In this document: positions 35,235-44,156 of the stretch, in pieces
Layout: every line of letters begins with the position of its first letter
Numbering within the stretch: the stretch's first letter is position 1
DNA from: Alteromonas sp. MMG017
GTDB lineage: Bacteria; Pseudomonadota; Gammaproteobacteria; Enterobacterales; Alteromonadaceae
Length of the DNA stretch: 64,000 nucleotides
Direction of reading: 5' to 3'
Assembly: GCF_018100795.1 (NCBI RefSeq)
Contig: NZ_JAGJDY010000015.1
Span: forward strand, 1-64,000
Made by a program: the position numbers and the translations under genes
Notes under the pieces: generated by a model
Databases searched by the model: none
What the model saw: only the letters and a program-made list of their open reading frames with translations
Told to the model about the DNA's origin: nothing

Positions 35235-35537
35235 ATGAATACATTAACGATTGTTGCCAATATCACTGCAAAGAAAGACAACATTAATGTTGTAAAATCT
35301 GAGCTGATAAAACTTGTTGAAATGACTTTACCCGAAGAAGGCTGTATCACCTATGACCTTCACCAAGGCTTAGAAAACGAAGCGCATTTTATGGTTTACG
35401 AAATATGGGAAACCCGAGAACTGTGGCAAGCACATAATGAGAGTAAGCATTTAACGGCATTCGTTGCCGCGACAAAAGGTGCCTTTGAGCAATTTACCGT
35501 TGATGAAATGATGAAAGTAAATCAGGGTACGTTATGA
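35235..35537 (+). CDS. ABM-family (YgiN-like) monooxygenase
   Basis: A 100-aa single-domain antibiotic-biosynthesis-monooxygenase protein from ATG 35235. TIVANITAKKDNINVVKSELIKLVEMTLPEEGCITYDLHQ and FMVYEIWETRELWQAH are the hallmark strands. Such dimeric enzymes oxidise quinols or degrade aromatic compounds without cofactors. It overlaps the next gene (OpuAC-like) by 4 bp, so the two are coupled. The longer frame back to 35145 is not supported by a ribosome-binding site. Confidence 0.85.
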   Translation: MNTLTIVANITAKKDNINVVKSELIKLVEMTLPEEGCITYDLHQGLENEAHFMVYEIWETRELWQAHNESKHLTAFVAATKGAFEQFTVDEMMKVNQGTL

Positions 35538-36325
35538 AAAATTTAATCAAGATAGGTGTTACTAACCTATCGTTTCACCATGTAGCGGCGTCGCTAGTAT
35601 CGAATGTGCTCAGCGATATGGGATTTGATGTACAAAGAATCTATTCTCCTCATGAAAGTAACTTTGAAAAGCTCAAATCTGGTGAAGTAGACCTACTCGC
35701 GTCTGCTTGGTTGCCGTCTAGTCATGGTGTATACAAGGCTAATGTTGAGGAAGTAATTTCACTAACAGAGCTCGGTTTGCATTATGAACCTTATGCCTTG
35801 TGGGGAGTGCCGGATTATATTCCTGAATCTGCAGTATCTGAAGTTGCGGATTTACTAAAACCTTCTGTCATTGAAAAAATGAACGCTAATATTCAGGGAA
35901 TAAATCCTGGTGCGGGTATCACTCGGTTTTCAATTAAAATGATGGAAAAATATGGTCTAAATAACGCGGGTTATAAATTCCATACTGGCACTGAAGAGGA
36001 CTGTTTTACTGCGTTTGAAAAACAGGTTGAAAGAGAAGATTGGTTTGTTGTTCCGCTTTGGAAGCCTCAGTTTTTGCACTTCAAACATAAGATTAGAGAA
36101 ATTAAAGAGCCCAAAGGGCTATTAGGTGTTGTTGATCGTGCCGTGCTTTTAATTCGTGACGACAAAAAGCAGTTATTTACCAAAGCACAATTAAATGCGC
36201 TAAATGCTTTGCGTTTCAACAATGATGTTATTGCCCAGCTTGATTACCACGTATCTAGAAATAACAAAGCGTTAGACGATGTTACCAAGGATTGGTTGAT
36301 TTCAAATAAAATTATTCCAGCCTAA
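35534..36325 (+). CDS. OpuAC-like substrate-binding protein, no signal peptide
   Basis: A 263-aa protein of the glycine betaine/proline OpuAC fold: IGVTNLSFHHVAASLVSNVLSDMGFDVQ, DLLASAWLPSSHGVY, and WFVVPLWKPQFLHF, with aromatic residues of the type that form the quaternary-amine cage. It has no export signal, no lipobox and no ABC permease or ATPase beside it. It is coupled to the ABM monooxygenase gene by ATGA. It may be a cytoplasmic ligand-binding or enzyme-like derivative; role unknown. Confidence 0.78.
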   Translation: MKNLIKIGVTNLSFHHVAASLVSNVLSDMGFDVQRIYSPHESNFEKLKSGEVDLLASAWLPSSHGVYKANVEEVISLTELGLHYEPYALWGVPDYIPESAVSEVADLLKPSVIEKMNANIQGINPGAGITRFSIKMMEKYGLNNAGYKFHTGTEEDCFTAFEKQVEREDWFVVPLWKPQFLHFKHKIREIKEPKGLLGVVDRAVLLIRDDKKQLFTKAQLNALNALRFNNDVIAQLDYHVSRNNKALDDVTKDWLISNKIIPA

Positions 36326-36361
36326 GCAGCAGTGACATTTAAGCCCAGTTTAAGGCCTGAT

Positions 36362-36670
36362 TTAATCATCAGGCCCTTCTAGGGTAAACACCAAGTGCCT
36401 GCGCATATCTTTCAAAATAACGCCTTTCTTGACCATTGCGGCGCTTAAGCGCTTTCGCCATTTTAATAATTCCGGTTCTGCAGCTGCTAGGGCTTGCTCA
36501 TTTTCAAACTGAAAGCGCAGTAGTAAAGAGCTTGGGAATAGCTCGTATTTCATATCAAACCAGCATTGCAGCATGCCAGGAATTTCAGCGCGCCCTTGCG
36601 CTTCAAGCATGTTCGCAACGTCAAGGACAAGTGCTTGTTGTTTAATTTGCACTTTAGAAAGCTTTTTCAT
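36362..36670 (-). CDS. Conserved-looking small protein of unknown function
   Basis: A 102-aa soluble protein. It is mixed alpha/beta by eye, with a basic N-terminus (KKLSKVQIKQQ) and a hydrophobic centre (MKYELFPSSLLLRFQF), and no signal peptide. I do not recognise the family. A GGAT box precedes the ATG. The reading frame and codon use look native. It is convergent with the OpuAC-like gene and lies between two unrelated units. Confidence 0.6.
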   Translation of the reverse strand: MKKLSKVQIKQQALVLDVANMLEAQGRAEIPGMLQCWFDMKYELFPSSLLLRFQFENEQALAAAEPELLKWRKRLSAAMVKKGVILKDMRRHLVFTLEGPDD

Positions 36671-36757
36671 CTATGGGATCCATCTTAAGGTTTAGCGTTT
36701 ACAGGCGCTAAACTTAAACAAAAATCGAATACTTCCGTTAATTATACTTTATTTTAC

Positions 36758-38368
36758 TTACCAAAATTTGAGTATGCTTACCCATCTTCCGTTGGTTACC
36801 CTGATATTTCCAAGCACTGTTACAAGGATAAATGCTAAAAAGGCCGAACCTATTAGCATTGAAAATAAGTTTAAGTTTGCGTTTTCAGCACCAAACTTGT
36901 AACCAATTATGGTGTATTGGTATGCGGCGATGATCGTCATGGCAGCACCGAGAAATTCTGCACTACGCACCAACTGTCCCCTACCAATACTGAACTCTGA
37001 AGCGTTTAATGCATTGGTGATAGCTAGCGCATACCGATGCACTGCGTAAAACAGAATTGCAACCGAAAAGATCTTAAAATGACCAACCCACCCATCAGAT
37101 ATTATCCAAAAATCATATAGCCCATGCACTACGCAAGCTGCGAAAAATGCGAAGATGAAATAAACTAGCGCACCACTTTTGGCCTGATATTTAGCGTACA
37201 TTAAACCGTAAGCAACAAAAGAAGTTAATGTCATATGAAGGACGGTAGCAGAAACAGATCGGCTCAAAACATTATCTAAGCCACCTTCATGGAAGTACAT
37301 TATGTTTTCCATAAAAGCAAAGCTCAACCCGCAGACTGATGCGTATACTATGTAATCCATTGATTCGTTGATAATACTTTTGAATCTTAACAAGATTAGA
37401 AAGGGTATAATTTTTACGGCTTCCTCTATTACGCCGATAGCAAATATACAGTACAGCAGATCGTTAATGTAGTTTCCGTTGAGCTCCCATCCAAGCCAAA
37501 CAAAATATAAATCGTATAAGGGTGTGGCTAACATAGAGAAACCACAACCTATCACCAGTGCAAAAAGGATATGCCTAATTTTTTCAGTTTCATAAACGTC
37601 TATCCACAACAAGAAAATCACCCAAACGATTAGAATTAATGCAGCCCCCACCACGCCTGATGTTGTGTAATCACCTAGTTTGAAGGCATGATGGCTGTAT
37701 GTCTCAAAATCGCCCTGACCTAGCATGTGATGCCTTAGAAGCCTTTCAGAAACATACCCAATAACTTCTTCATTGCTTAATAACCTAGTTAATTTAGCGT
37801 CATTCTGAGTAGCCTTATAAACATTAGCTAAATTTGAATAGGCACCTGATATATTGGCGTTGGCGTCAAGCTCTCTTAAAAAGTATTTCTCTGCTTCAAG
37901 ATAGCGCTCTTGCTCTAAATAAATGTAGCCTATGGAGTTATTCAAATAAGGTAACTCTGGATCCCTAACTAATTGATAGAAATCTAAGGCTCTATCCGAA
38001 TTTCCATCCATGATTTCAATGTATCCCAAACCATAAAAACCAATATCAGATTTTTCCCTTCTAGCTGATTGAGATAAATCTTTGTAATTCTCTTTTATTG
38101 TTTTGTCATCCCGATACGAACTTCTACCCGTTTTTTCTGGGATATTGAAATGGCTACGAATTTTATCTCTGTGGAGCGCTATGTTTAATGGGTCCGAGAG
38201 CAACATCTCATCATAGATTCTTTCTGCCGTGGCATGATTACCAGACATGGCTGTATTTTCCGCTTTCTGCGCTAATGGAATGTCCTCACTGCTAAATAGA
38301 AAATTTACTATTAAGGCAGCAATCAGAAACGGCGTACCAAGCAGAACCAACCATATTTTACTCATCAA
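36758..38368 (-). CDS. PrsW-family intramembrane metalloprotease with N-terminal TPR region
   Basis: A 536-aa protein. A first membrane helix (5-25) is followed by a TPR-like region (about 35-215: HATAERIYDEML, SDRALDFYQLV, YLEAEKYFLREL) and then about eight membrane helices. PrsW motifs are EEAVK (315-319), FAFMEN (E354, N355), H378 and H415 (VVHGLYD), the proposed zinc site. PrsW proteases cut anti-sigma or other membrane proteins. The periplasmic or cytoplasmic TPR part probably selects the client. AAGGGAA precedes the ATG. Single gene. Confidence 0.87.
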   Translation of the reverse strand: MMSKIWLVLLGTPFLIAALIVNFLFSSEDIPLAQKAENTAMSGNHATAERIYDEMLLSDPLNIALHRDKIRSHFNIPEKTGRSSYRDDKTIKENYKDLSQSARREKSDIGFYGLGYIEIMDGNSDRALDFYQLVRDPELPYLNNSIGYIYLEQERYLEAEKYFLRELDANANISGAYSNLANVYKATQNDAKLTRLLSNEEVIGYVSERLLRHHMLGQGDFETYSHHAFKLGDYTTSGVVGAALILIVWVIFLLWIDVYETEKIRHILFALVIGCGFSMLATPLYDLYFVWLGWELNGNYINDLLYCIFAIGVIEEAVKIIPFLILLRFKSIINESMDYIVYASVCGLSFAFMENIMYFHEGGLDNVLSRSVSATVLHMTLTSFVAYGLMYAKYQAKSGALVYFIFAFFAACVVHGLYDFWIISDGWVGHFKIFSVAILFYAVHRYALAITNALNASEFSIGRGQLVRSAEFLGAAMTIIAAYQYTIIGYKFGAENANLNLFSMLIGSAFLAFILVTVLGNIRVTNGRWVSILKFW

Positions 38369-38601
38369 ATTCCCTTTAATTTCTTATTATATTACGCTCA
38401 GCAACCCTAACACTTAGTCGTATGGCTGCAAAACAGGAATACACCAAACTATTTAACGTTTAAGTAGTTTGCTAAAAAATACTCTTATACCACTGAATAT
38501 AATAGCTTTCCCACCCCGTAAGTTTGACTTCATGAAGTATTTTCAAACCGTTAAGTTTCCGTAAGTTCTTTTTCTTGGTAACCGGCAATACTCATTCCAA
38601 C

Positions 38602-38650
38602 ACCAATCGCTTTAAAAGCGCGGGTTGATGTCGCGACAAGAAGGATTGGT
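38602..38650 (+). other. Structured region, possible three-way junction RNA
   Basis: An outer stem ACCAATC/GATTGGT (38602-38608 with 38644-38650) encloses CGCTTT-A-AAAGCG (38608-38620) and a TGTCGCGACA palindrome (38629-38638). A short T-run follows. It sits just before the TolB-like gene and could be a leader structure or a terminator. The rest of 38369-38672 holds nothing I can support. Confidence 0.35.
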
Positions 38651-38678
38651 CTTTTCCACCCTACTTTAAGGAATGAAC

Positions 38679-39293
38679 ATGAAACCGTTAATGCTAGGTT
38701 GTTGCGCAATAATCTTGGTATTTTCTACCTGGGTAAGCGCAGTTACACATACAGATAATCACTATGCTGCCAATAAAAGCAATGGCTATGTTGCCTATAT
38801 GAGTGAGCCAGAAACTCTGGTTATAGAGATGGGAACCAGTACGTCTAAACGTGAAGTTCACCTTCCTCGTGTTCAGCAAGCTAGTGAGTTTAGTTGGTCG
38901 AATGACAATCGCTATCTTACCTTTACGACGCATAACCAGCACCTGTGGTTATATGATACACAGCTTGCCACGCTCCGCCTTATTGAGTCGATGCCAAGTA
39001 CAGCATCAAAAAGCAAATACTCCCCCCAATGGTCAAACGCAGGAAATTGGTTGTTGTTTATATCGCACAACCAAACAGAAACTCGCCCTCGCGTTTATTC
39101 ACCGTTACATAAACACAGCTATGCCTTGCCCATGTCAGCCGATGATTTCACCCATATTGCGTGGGCCAATCACAAAAACGAAATAACCTTATTAGATTTC
39201 GTTGGGAAGCGTGAACGACTTACCTCATTTAAGTTGTTTGGCATCACACTTACCGCCACTGATGATCGCAGTTTAATGGCCTTAAAAAATTAA
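38679..39293 (+). CDS. Short TolB/WD40-like periplasmic propeller protein
   Basis: A 204-aa protein with a signal peptide (LMLGCCAIILVFSTWVSA). It has three to four TolB-like beta-propeller repeats (FSWSNDNRYLTFTTHNQHLWLYD, YSPQWSNAGNWLLFISH, HIAWANHKNEITLLDF). ATG 38679 is preferred over 38673 because AAGGA is then 6 bp away. It is far too short for a full propeller, so it is either a fragment or a partial repeat protein. The ricin-like gene starts 48 bp later. Confidence 0.65.
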   Translation: MKPLMLGCCAIILVFSTWVSAVTHTDNHYAANKSNGYVAYMSEPETLVIEMGTSTSKREVHLPRVQQASEFSWSNDNRYLTFTTHNQHLWLYDTQLATLRLIESMPSTASKSKYSPQWSNAGNWLLFISHNQTETRPRVYSPLHKHSYALPMSADDFTHIAWANHKNEITLLDFVGKRERLTSFKLFGITLTATDDRSLMALKN

Positions 39294-39341
39294 CTTAGAC
39301 CCTAAATTTACTATCGAAATTTATAGAAAAAGGAAACGATA

Positions 39342-39785
39342 ATGAAAAACGTCATTAGAAAAGCAGCCTTTAGCCTAGTCCCTGCAGTACTCTTATTCAC
39401 TGCCGTTCAGGCAGCAAATTTCAACGAATTGAACAAAGTGGGTGTGGTGAGTAACAATCTAGATGCGCCGCAGCAAATGGTTATTTATAACAGCGATGAA
39501 ACTAAGTGCTTGTCGACTTACGGCCATAATCGTAAGGGCACCAATGTGTTAACTTATGAAAACTGCCGCATAGATAGTTACGATACTTGGACAATAACAA
39601 GCTCTGGCAAGATTAAAAATCAACGTAGTGGAAAATGCCTAACATCACCGCAAGGCAGAAGTACCCTAACGCTTGCCCGATGTAATACGTCTATTAAACG
39701 CGGTTACACCGCCTACGACTTCGTTATTCTGAATCACTTAGACGTTCCCACAAACAATAGCATCGAAGTAGCCCAACTGGATTAA
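39342..39785 (+). CDS. Small secreted ricin-type lectin-like protein
   Basis: A 147-aa protein with a signal peptide ending VQAAN. The body looks like a beta-trefoil lectin domain: KCLSTYGHNRKGTNVLTYENC, then DTWTITSSGKIKNQRSGKCLTSPQGRSTLTLARC, including Q-x-W-like blocks and paired cysteines. Likely binds glycans outside the cytoplasm. AAGGAAACG precedes the ATG. It may be co-transcribed with the TolB-like gene and lies upstream of the large regulator. Confidence 0.65.
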   Translation: MKNVIRKAAFSLVPAVLLFTAVQAANFNELNKVGVVSNNLDAPQQMVIYNSDETKCLSTYGHNRKGTNVLTYENCRIDSYDTWTITSSGKIKNQRSGKCLTSPQGRSTLTLARCNTSIKRGYTAYDFVILNHLDVPTNNSIEVAQLD

Positions 39786-39802
39786 TCATGGCGTATTGGC
39801 TT

Positions 39803-39826
39803 CTGCCGCAGAGTTTTTTGCGGCAG
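39803..39826 (+). terminator. GC-rich hairpin before the nSTAND regulator
   Basis: CTGCCGCA (39803-39810) and TGCGGCAG (39819-39826) form an 8-bp stem, 20 bp past the lectin stop. There is no downstream T-run, so it may be an attenuator, an RNA-stability hairpin or a Rho-dependent end. Confidence 0.5.
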
Positions 39827-39978
39827 GGCTCAACCTACTTAAAACCTTAGAATCGATGAATAGTCTTGCAAACTCACCCGCTCGGTTTAGACTTATACAT
39901 GGCAAATTGATGACCCAAAAAGAAGAACCATCAAGGGGTTGGAGTTCAGTCTGTCTTGGATATGGGATATCTGTAGAC

Positions 39979-42900
39979 ATGAGCGAAACCTTTCAACTTG
40001 GTGACTGGGAAGTCAACACATCGCTGAACTCCCTGTCTCGTAACAACACATCTGTTCACCTTGAACCTAAGATGATGGACGTGCTTGCCTACCTGTCAGC
40101 CCACGCAGGCGAGGTGATAAGTACCGAACAACTGCTTATAGAATTTTGGCAAGGTACGTTTTATGGCGATGCTCCAGTACAAAAATGTATTGCCATGTTG
40201 CGTAAGAAGCTGGGCGATAATTCAAGGCAACCTTCATACATAGAAACCGTTCAGCGCCGTGGCTATCGCATTATTGCGAATGTGGTGCAATTAGACGAGC
40301 GTCAGCGGTGGGGCAACCTTCAAAAACTCACTCAGTGGAACCAAGGCTCACCCTACCTAGGATTACAAACTTTCCAGCCTCAGCATGCGGCTATTTTCTT
40401 TGGTAGAAACAAAGCGATTGCTGAAGTGGTTCATCACCTTAACCAAGCGATGGATGATGACTTTAGTTTCTTGTTATTAATGGGGAAAAGCGGTAGCGGT
40501 AAATCATCATTGCTGCGTGCTGGCGTTATCCCCTTTATTACCCGAAGTGAAGGTTTAGCGGGTATAAAAGTGCAGCACTACACGGTTATCACCCCTACCC
40601 GCGGCAAAGCCAGTAGTATATTCAGGCAGCTGTTAGGGGCCCTTAACGATATGGGCATGTTGGTTGATACTTGGAATTTAGACGCCCATGCCTATGACCT
40701 AAGCCAACACCCGTCTCACTTAAAAGCATTGCTTAAAAAAAGTGATAGCAATTCTGAATTAAATGACAGTGCGCCATCAAGGGACTCAGTAGCGCGCCCT
40801 AACAATCTAATTGTTATCGATCAATTTGAGCAAGTGCTACAAGACGCAAACTTATCAAAAGATGACGCGGCTAGCTTAATTAGCTTTTTAACCGTGCTGG
40901 TAAAAACCCAACGCCTTATTTTAATTGTGTCGTTACGAAACGACTTTTATGCCAACAGCATGGAATTAGAGGGGTTCGCACGGCTTAAAGACGAAGGCCA
41001 GCAATACGATCTTCAACCTCCAAATGCTACAGATATTGCCCGTATGATACGCCTGCCGGCACTTTCCGCAGGGCTTAGCTTTGAAGAAAACTTACAAACG
41101 GGAGAAAAGCTTGACGAGGTATTGCTAGAAGCGGCGATTGGGCACCCCGATGCACTGCCCTTAATGGAGTTCACCCTAGACTTGCTTTACCAGCGCCGCG
41201 ACAAAGAAAACACGCTGCTGTTTTCTGCCTTTGCCGACATTGGCGGCTTAGAAGGCGCAATAGCGCAACAAGCCGAAAGTACTTACCAAGGTATGAGCGA
41301 CACAGCTAAAGCGAGTTGGAAGAGCGTAATACACGAGTTGGTAACCGTTAACGATATTAATCAAACCGGCTTAATTGCTAGAAAAGTACCGTTTGAGCAA
41401 TTCAGTGATGAGAACGACTTAGCCTTTATTCAGCAGTTTATTGATGCTCGATTATTTGTTACCGAATCTGACATTGCAGCCAATGAATATACTTCTAATA
41501 CTCCGCCCTTTGATGTGAAAAGCAATAGGCGCGTTTGTGTAGCCCATGAGGCCTTGTTAAAACACTGGGATCGCATTACCGACTGGGCACAAAAAAACCG
41601 TGCGGCATTACTAAAGAGAACGGAGCTCAATACCGATTGCAGTCGCTGGTTAAATGCGGGCCAACCTCAAGACATGTTGCTGCCCTCAGGCAGAAAGTTA
41701 GACGACGCTCGCTGGATGGCAAAACAACCCCACTTGCACTTAACACCGCAGGAAACCCTATTCATTCGTCTGTCTGAAGGCCAGCATAAAAAAACGCAGC
41801 GCTATAAAACCACGGCCATCGCCGCGCTAGCGATATTGGCTGTGGCCACAACGGGCCTGGCCATTTATAGCAATAATCAAACTCAGCTAGCCGTTGAACA
41901 AAGTCACCACGCACAGGTACTTCGAGACAAAGCGGAAAGCTTAGTTGATTACATGCTGGGCGACTTACGCAGTCAGTTAGAGCCCATAGGAAAGCTAGAT
42001 GTACTCGAAGGCGTTGGACAAAAAACCTTAGATTATTACGCAGGTATTGAAACTGGTGATGGGCTAAGGCAAGCCAATTCGTTGAAGCTTTTAGCCGAAA
42101 TAAACATTAACCGAGGAGAGTTTGAAGATGCCAGCGAGCAGTTGTCTCAAGCGTTAAATATTTTAAATAAACAGGACACTGCGCCACTAAAAGCTTCTTA
42201 TGGCTTGTCGAAAGAAACGTCACTAGAGGGCATAGCTGCAGCAAATGCGACTTCACAAGGTACAGCACAAACTAGTGAGCAAGTGCTGTTCTTAAAAGGA
42301 AATATTCATTATTGGATTGGCGTCATCGCCTACTTTAAACAAAACTATACCACTACCATTGAAGAATGGACGAAGTACCTTAACTACTCACAACAGCTGT
42401 TAGTGCTTGATGAGCTAAATCCCAAATGGATGCTGGAAGTGAGCTCTGCTCAACACAATATTGGTAGTTTAGCGCTTCGTATTTCCCAGTACCAAAAAGC
42501 CAGCCAAAGCTTCCGTGATTCCATTGCGTTAAAACGCAAAATGCTAATGTCGCAACCTAACCATAGTGAAGTTCAAACTTCGCTGCGAGGTTCTTTATTA
42601 GGGCTAGTGGCTGTCGCCTTTCAAACTTTTGAATTTAGAGAAGCTAAGCAAGTGGCACAAGAAGCCTATACCCTTGCGGGTAAGTTGCTACTAGAAAACC
42701 CTGACGACTACAACATTGTCTATCAAACCTTGTCATCTGCTAATTTGCTGATACAAGCTCAAATGTCCATTGGCAACACGTCAGGAGCTGAAAAAACAAT
42801 AGCCGACGGTGTAGTACTGGCACAAAAACTGGCTAAACAAGAACCTGAAAATGAAGCCTGGATGACCAAAGTTGCTACATTAATGTTCTTCTATTGGGAT

Positions 42901-43398
42901 TATCATTTACTCTTCGACACACAAGAAAAGAAACCTGACCCAGAACTGCTCAACCTCACTTATGCTGCATTTAACAAAACCAAAAATCTACCTATAAAAC
43001 AGAAAATTTACAGTGTGAAATTGGGGTTCGAAAACCGTGAAAACTCACAGGTAATACTAGATATTGCTAAGCCATCTTTAGATTTCAATAGTGAGTCTAC
43101 CCCACGCCTACTTTGGGAATTGCATTTAAAATGCAGAAATCACTCCTGCACTCTTGGTGAGGATACCGGAAAAGATGTAGACAGAGGAGAACGTGAAAGC
43201 TTAGCCCTCGCACATCTCACATCAGCGAACACTGACAAACTATCGAAAGATATGAATGCTTCACTAACTGAATTCTATTTTTTACTTGTGTCATCTAAGC
43301 GAAGTGCGGCTAAAGATGTGCTGCTAGGTCTGCAAAAAAAAGGGTACTTACATCCTCAGTTATCAGACGCCGTTAATCGCGCTAAAGACGACATTTAA
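39979..43398 (+). CDS. Winged-helix/nSTAND1 NTPase/transmembrane/TPR regulator
   Basis: A protein of about 1,139 aa. Residues 1-103 are an OmpR/CadC-type winged helix (LEPKMMDVLAYLSAHAGEVISTEQLL, YIETVQRRGYRII). An nSTAND1 NTPase follows: PYLGLQTFQPQHAAIFFGRN, Walker A GKSGSGKSS (169-177), Walker B LIVIDQFEQV (about 276-285). A single membrane helix lies at about 612-634, then a long helical TPR-like C-terminus. ATG 39979 gives the usual winged-helix opening (FQLGDWEV); the upstream frame starts with TTG and lacks a ribosome-binding site. The topology is CadC-like: cytoplasmic DNA-binding and NTPase, periplasmic sensor. Target genes are unknown. Confidence 0.85.
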   Translation: MSETFQLGDWEVNTSLNSLSRNNTSVHLEPKMMDVLAYLSAHAGEVISTEQLLIEFWQGTFYGDAPVQKCIAMLRKKLGDNSRQPSYIETVQRRGYRIIANVVQLDERQRWGNLQKLTQWNQGSPYLGLQTFQPQHAAIFFGRNKAIAEVVHHLNQAMDDDFSFLLLMGKSGSGKSSLLRAGVIPFITRSEGLAGIKVQHYTVITPTRGKASSIFRQLLGALNDMGMLVDTWNLDAHAYDLSQHPSHLKALLKKSDSNSELNDSAPSRDSVARPNNLIVIDQFEQVLQDANLSKDDAASLISFLTVLVKTQRLILIVSLRNDFYANSMELEGFARLKDEGQQYDLQPPNATDIARMIRLPALSAGLSFEENLQTGEKLDEVLLEAAIGHPDALPLMEFTLDLLYQRRDKENTLLFSAFADIGGLEGAIAQQAESTYQGMSDTAKASWKSVIHELVTVNDINQTGLIARKVPFEQFSDENDLAFIQQFIDARLFVTESDIAANEYTSNTPPFDVKSNRRVCVAHEALLKHWDRITDWAQKNRAALLKRTELNTDCSRWLNAGQPQDMLLPSGRKLDDARWMAKQPHLHLTPQETLFIRLSEGQHKKTQRYKTTAIAALAILAVATTGLAIYSNNQTQLAVEQSHHAQVLRDKAESLVDYMLGDLRSQLEPIGKLDVLEGVGQKTLDYYAGIETGDGLRQANSLKLLAEININRGEFEDASEQLSQALNILNKQDTAPLKASYGLSKETSLEGIAAANATSQGTAQTSEQVLFLKGNIHYWIGVIAYFKQNYTTTIEEWTKYLNYSQQLLVLDELNPKWMLEVSSAQHNIGSLALRISQYQKASQSFRDSIALKRKMLMSQPNHSEVQTSLRGSLLGLVAVAFQTFEFREAKQVAQEAYTLAGKLLLENPDDYNIVYQTLSSANLLIQAQMSIGNTSGAEKTIADGVVLAQKLAKQEPENEAWMTKVATLMFFYWDYHLLFDTQEKKPDPELLNLTYAAFNKTKNLPIKQKIYSVKLGFENRENSQVILDIAKPSLDFNSESTPRLLWELHLKCRNHSCTLGEDTGKDVDRGERESLALAHLTSANTDKLSKDMNASLTEFYFLLVSSKRSAAKDVLLGLQKKGYLHPQLSDAVNRAKDDI

Positions 43399-43417
43399 AC
43401 CCTGAAAGGAGCTTCAG

Positions 43418-43975
43418 ATGGACCATCATAAAAAGCATTGCCATAAAACTGTTCATAGCTACACCTTAAATTTATCGGTTTTTACTGACAACTTACTAGG
43501 GCAATCGTTGAAAGGAGGCGAAGGCACTGAAGAAGGTGAAACCTACTTCTTCAAGTATGAGGGTAAAGATTTTTTAAACGGAATATTATCAATACCCCAA
43601 AGCAATTTTGCTGAAGCGGACGTGAAGATCATTTTAGAACTGAATCAATCCGCACCAGCACACAAGCAGGAAAAGACAGGCTATAAATTTGCTTGGATCC
43701 ATGTACGCCGAGCGGGTGATGAAGAAGAATATATTGGACGGGGTCAGAGGTTCGAAATGGAAAGTTGGCAGAATGACAGAGTGTCATTTTTCTTAACCGA
43801 TAAAATGCAATACAAAAAGGGGAAGCGCTGGGTAAGCATAAACACCTGTGAGTTGGCGCTAGATGTTTGGGTACAGCACACCTACCGTTCACAACTAACT
43901 GGGGAATTTATTGTAGATAAGATTAACTGCGACCCACAAATTGAAATTCAACCATCAATCAAGCCGGTTAGTTAG
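43418..43975 (+). CDS. Unknown protein co-transcribed with the nSTAND regulator
   Basis: A 185-aa protein with AAGGAG upstream of the ATG, 19 bp after the regulator stop, so almost surely in the same transcript. The N-terminus is His/Lys-rich (MDHHKKHCHK); the rest is beta-strand-like with conserved-looking WIHVRRAGDEEEYIG and VSINTCELALDVWV. No signal peptide or membrane segment. Family not recognised. It could be an effector or partner of the STAND protein. Confidence 0.7.
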   Translation: MDHHKKHCHKTVHSYTLNLSVFTDNLLGQSLKGGEGTEEGETYFFKYEGKDFLNGILSIPQSNFAEADVKIILELNQSAPAHKQEKTGYKFAWIHVRRAGDEEEYIGRGQRFEMESWQNDRVSFFLTDKMQYKKGKRWVSINTCELALDVWVQHTYRSQLTGEFIVDKINCDPQIEIQPSIKPVS

Positions 43976-44156
43976 TTAAAAAGTAAGTAGGTACATACAA
44001 TACTCTTTACACTTTGAGGATTATTTAGGCTAGACTGGAAATATCAAATATTAGTTATATAAGCTAGCAGCATAATCTGGTTTAGCGCTAATAGATGAAT
44101 GCAACATTTTAACTAACCTTAACACTTGCACTAAATTCGGCAAAAGGAGTTTCACC

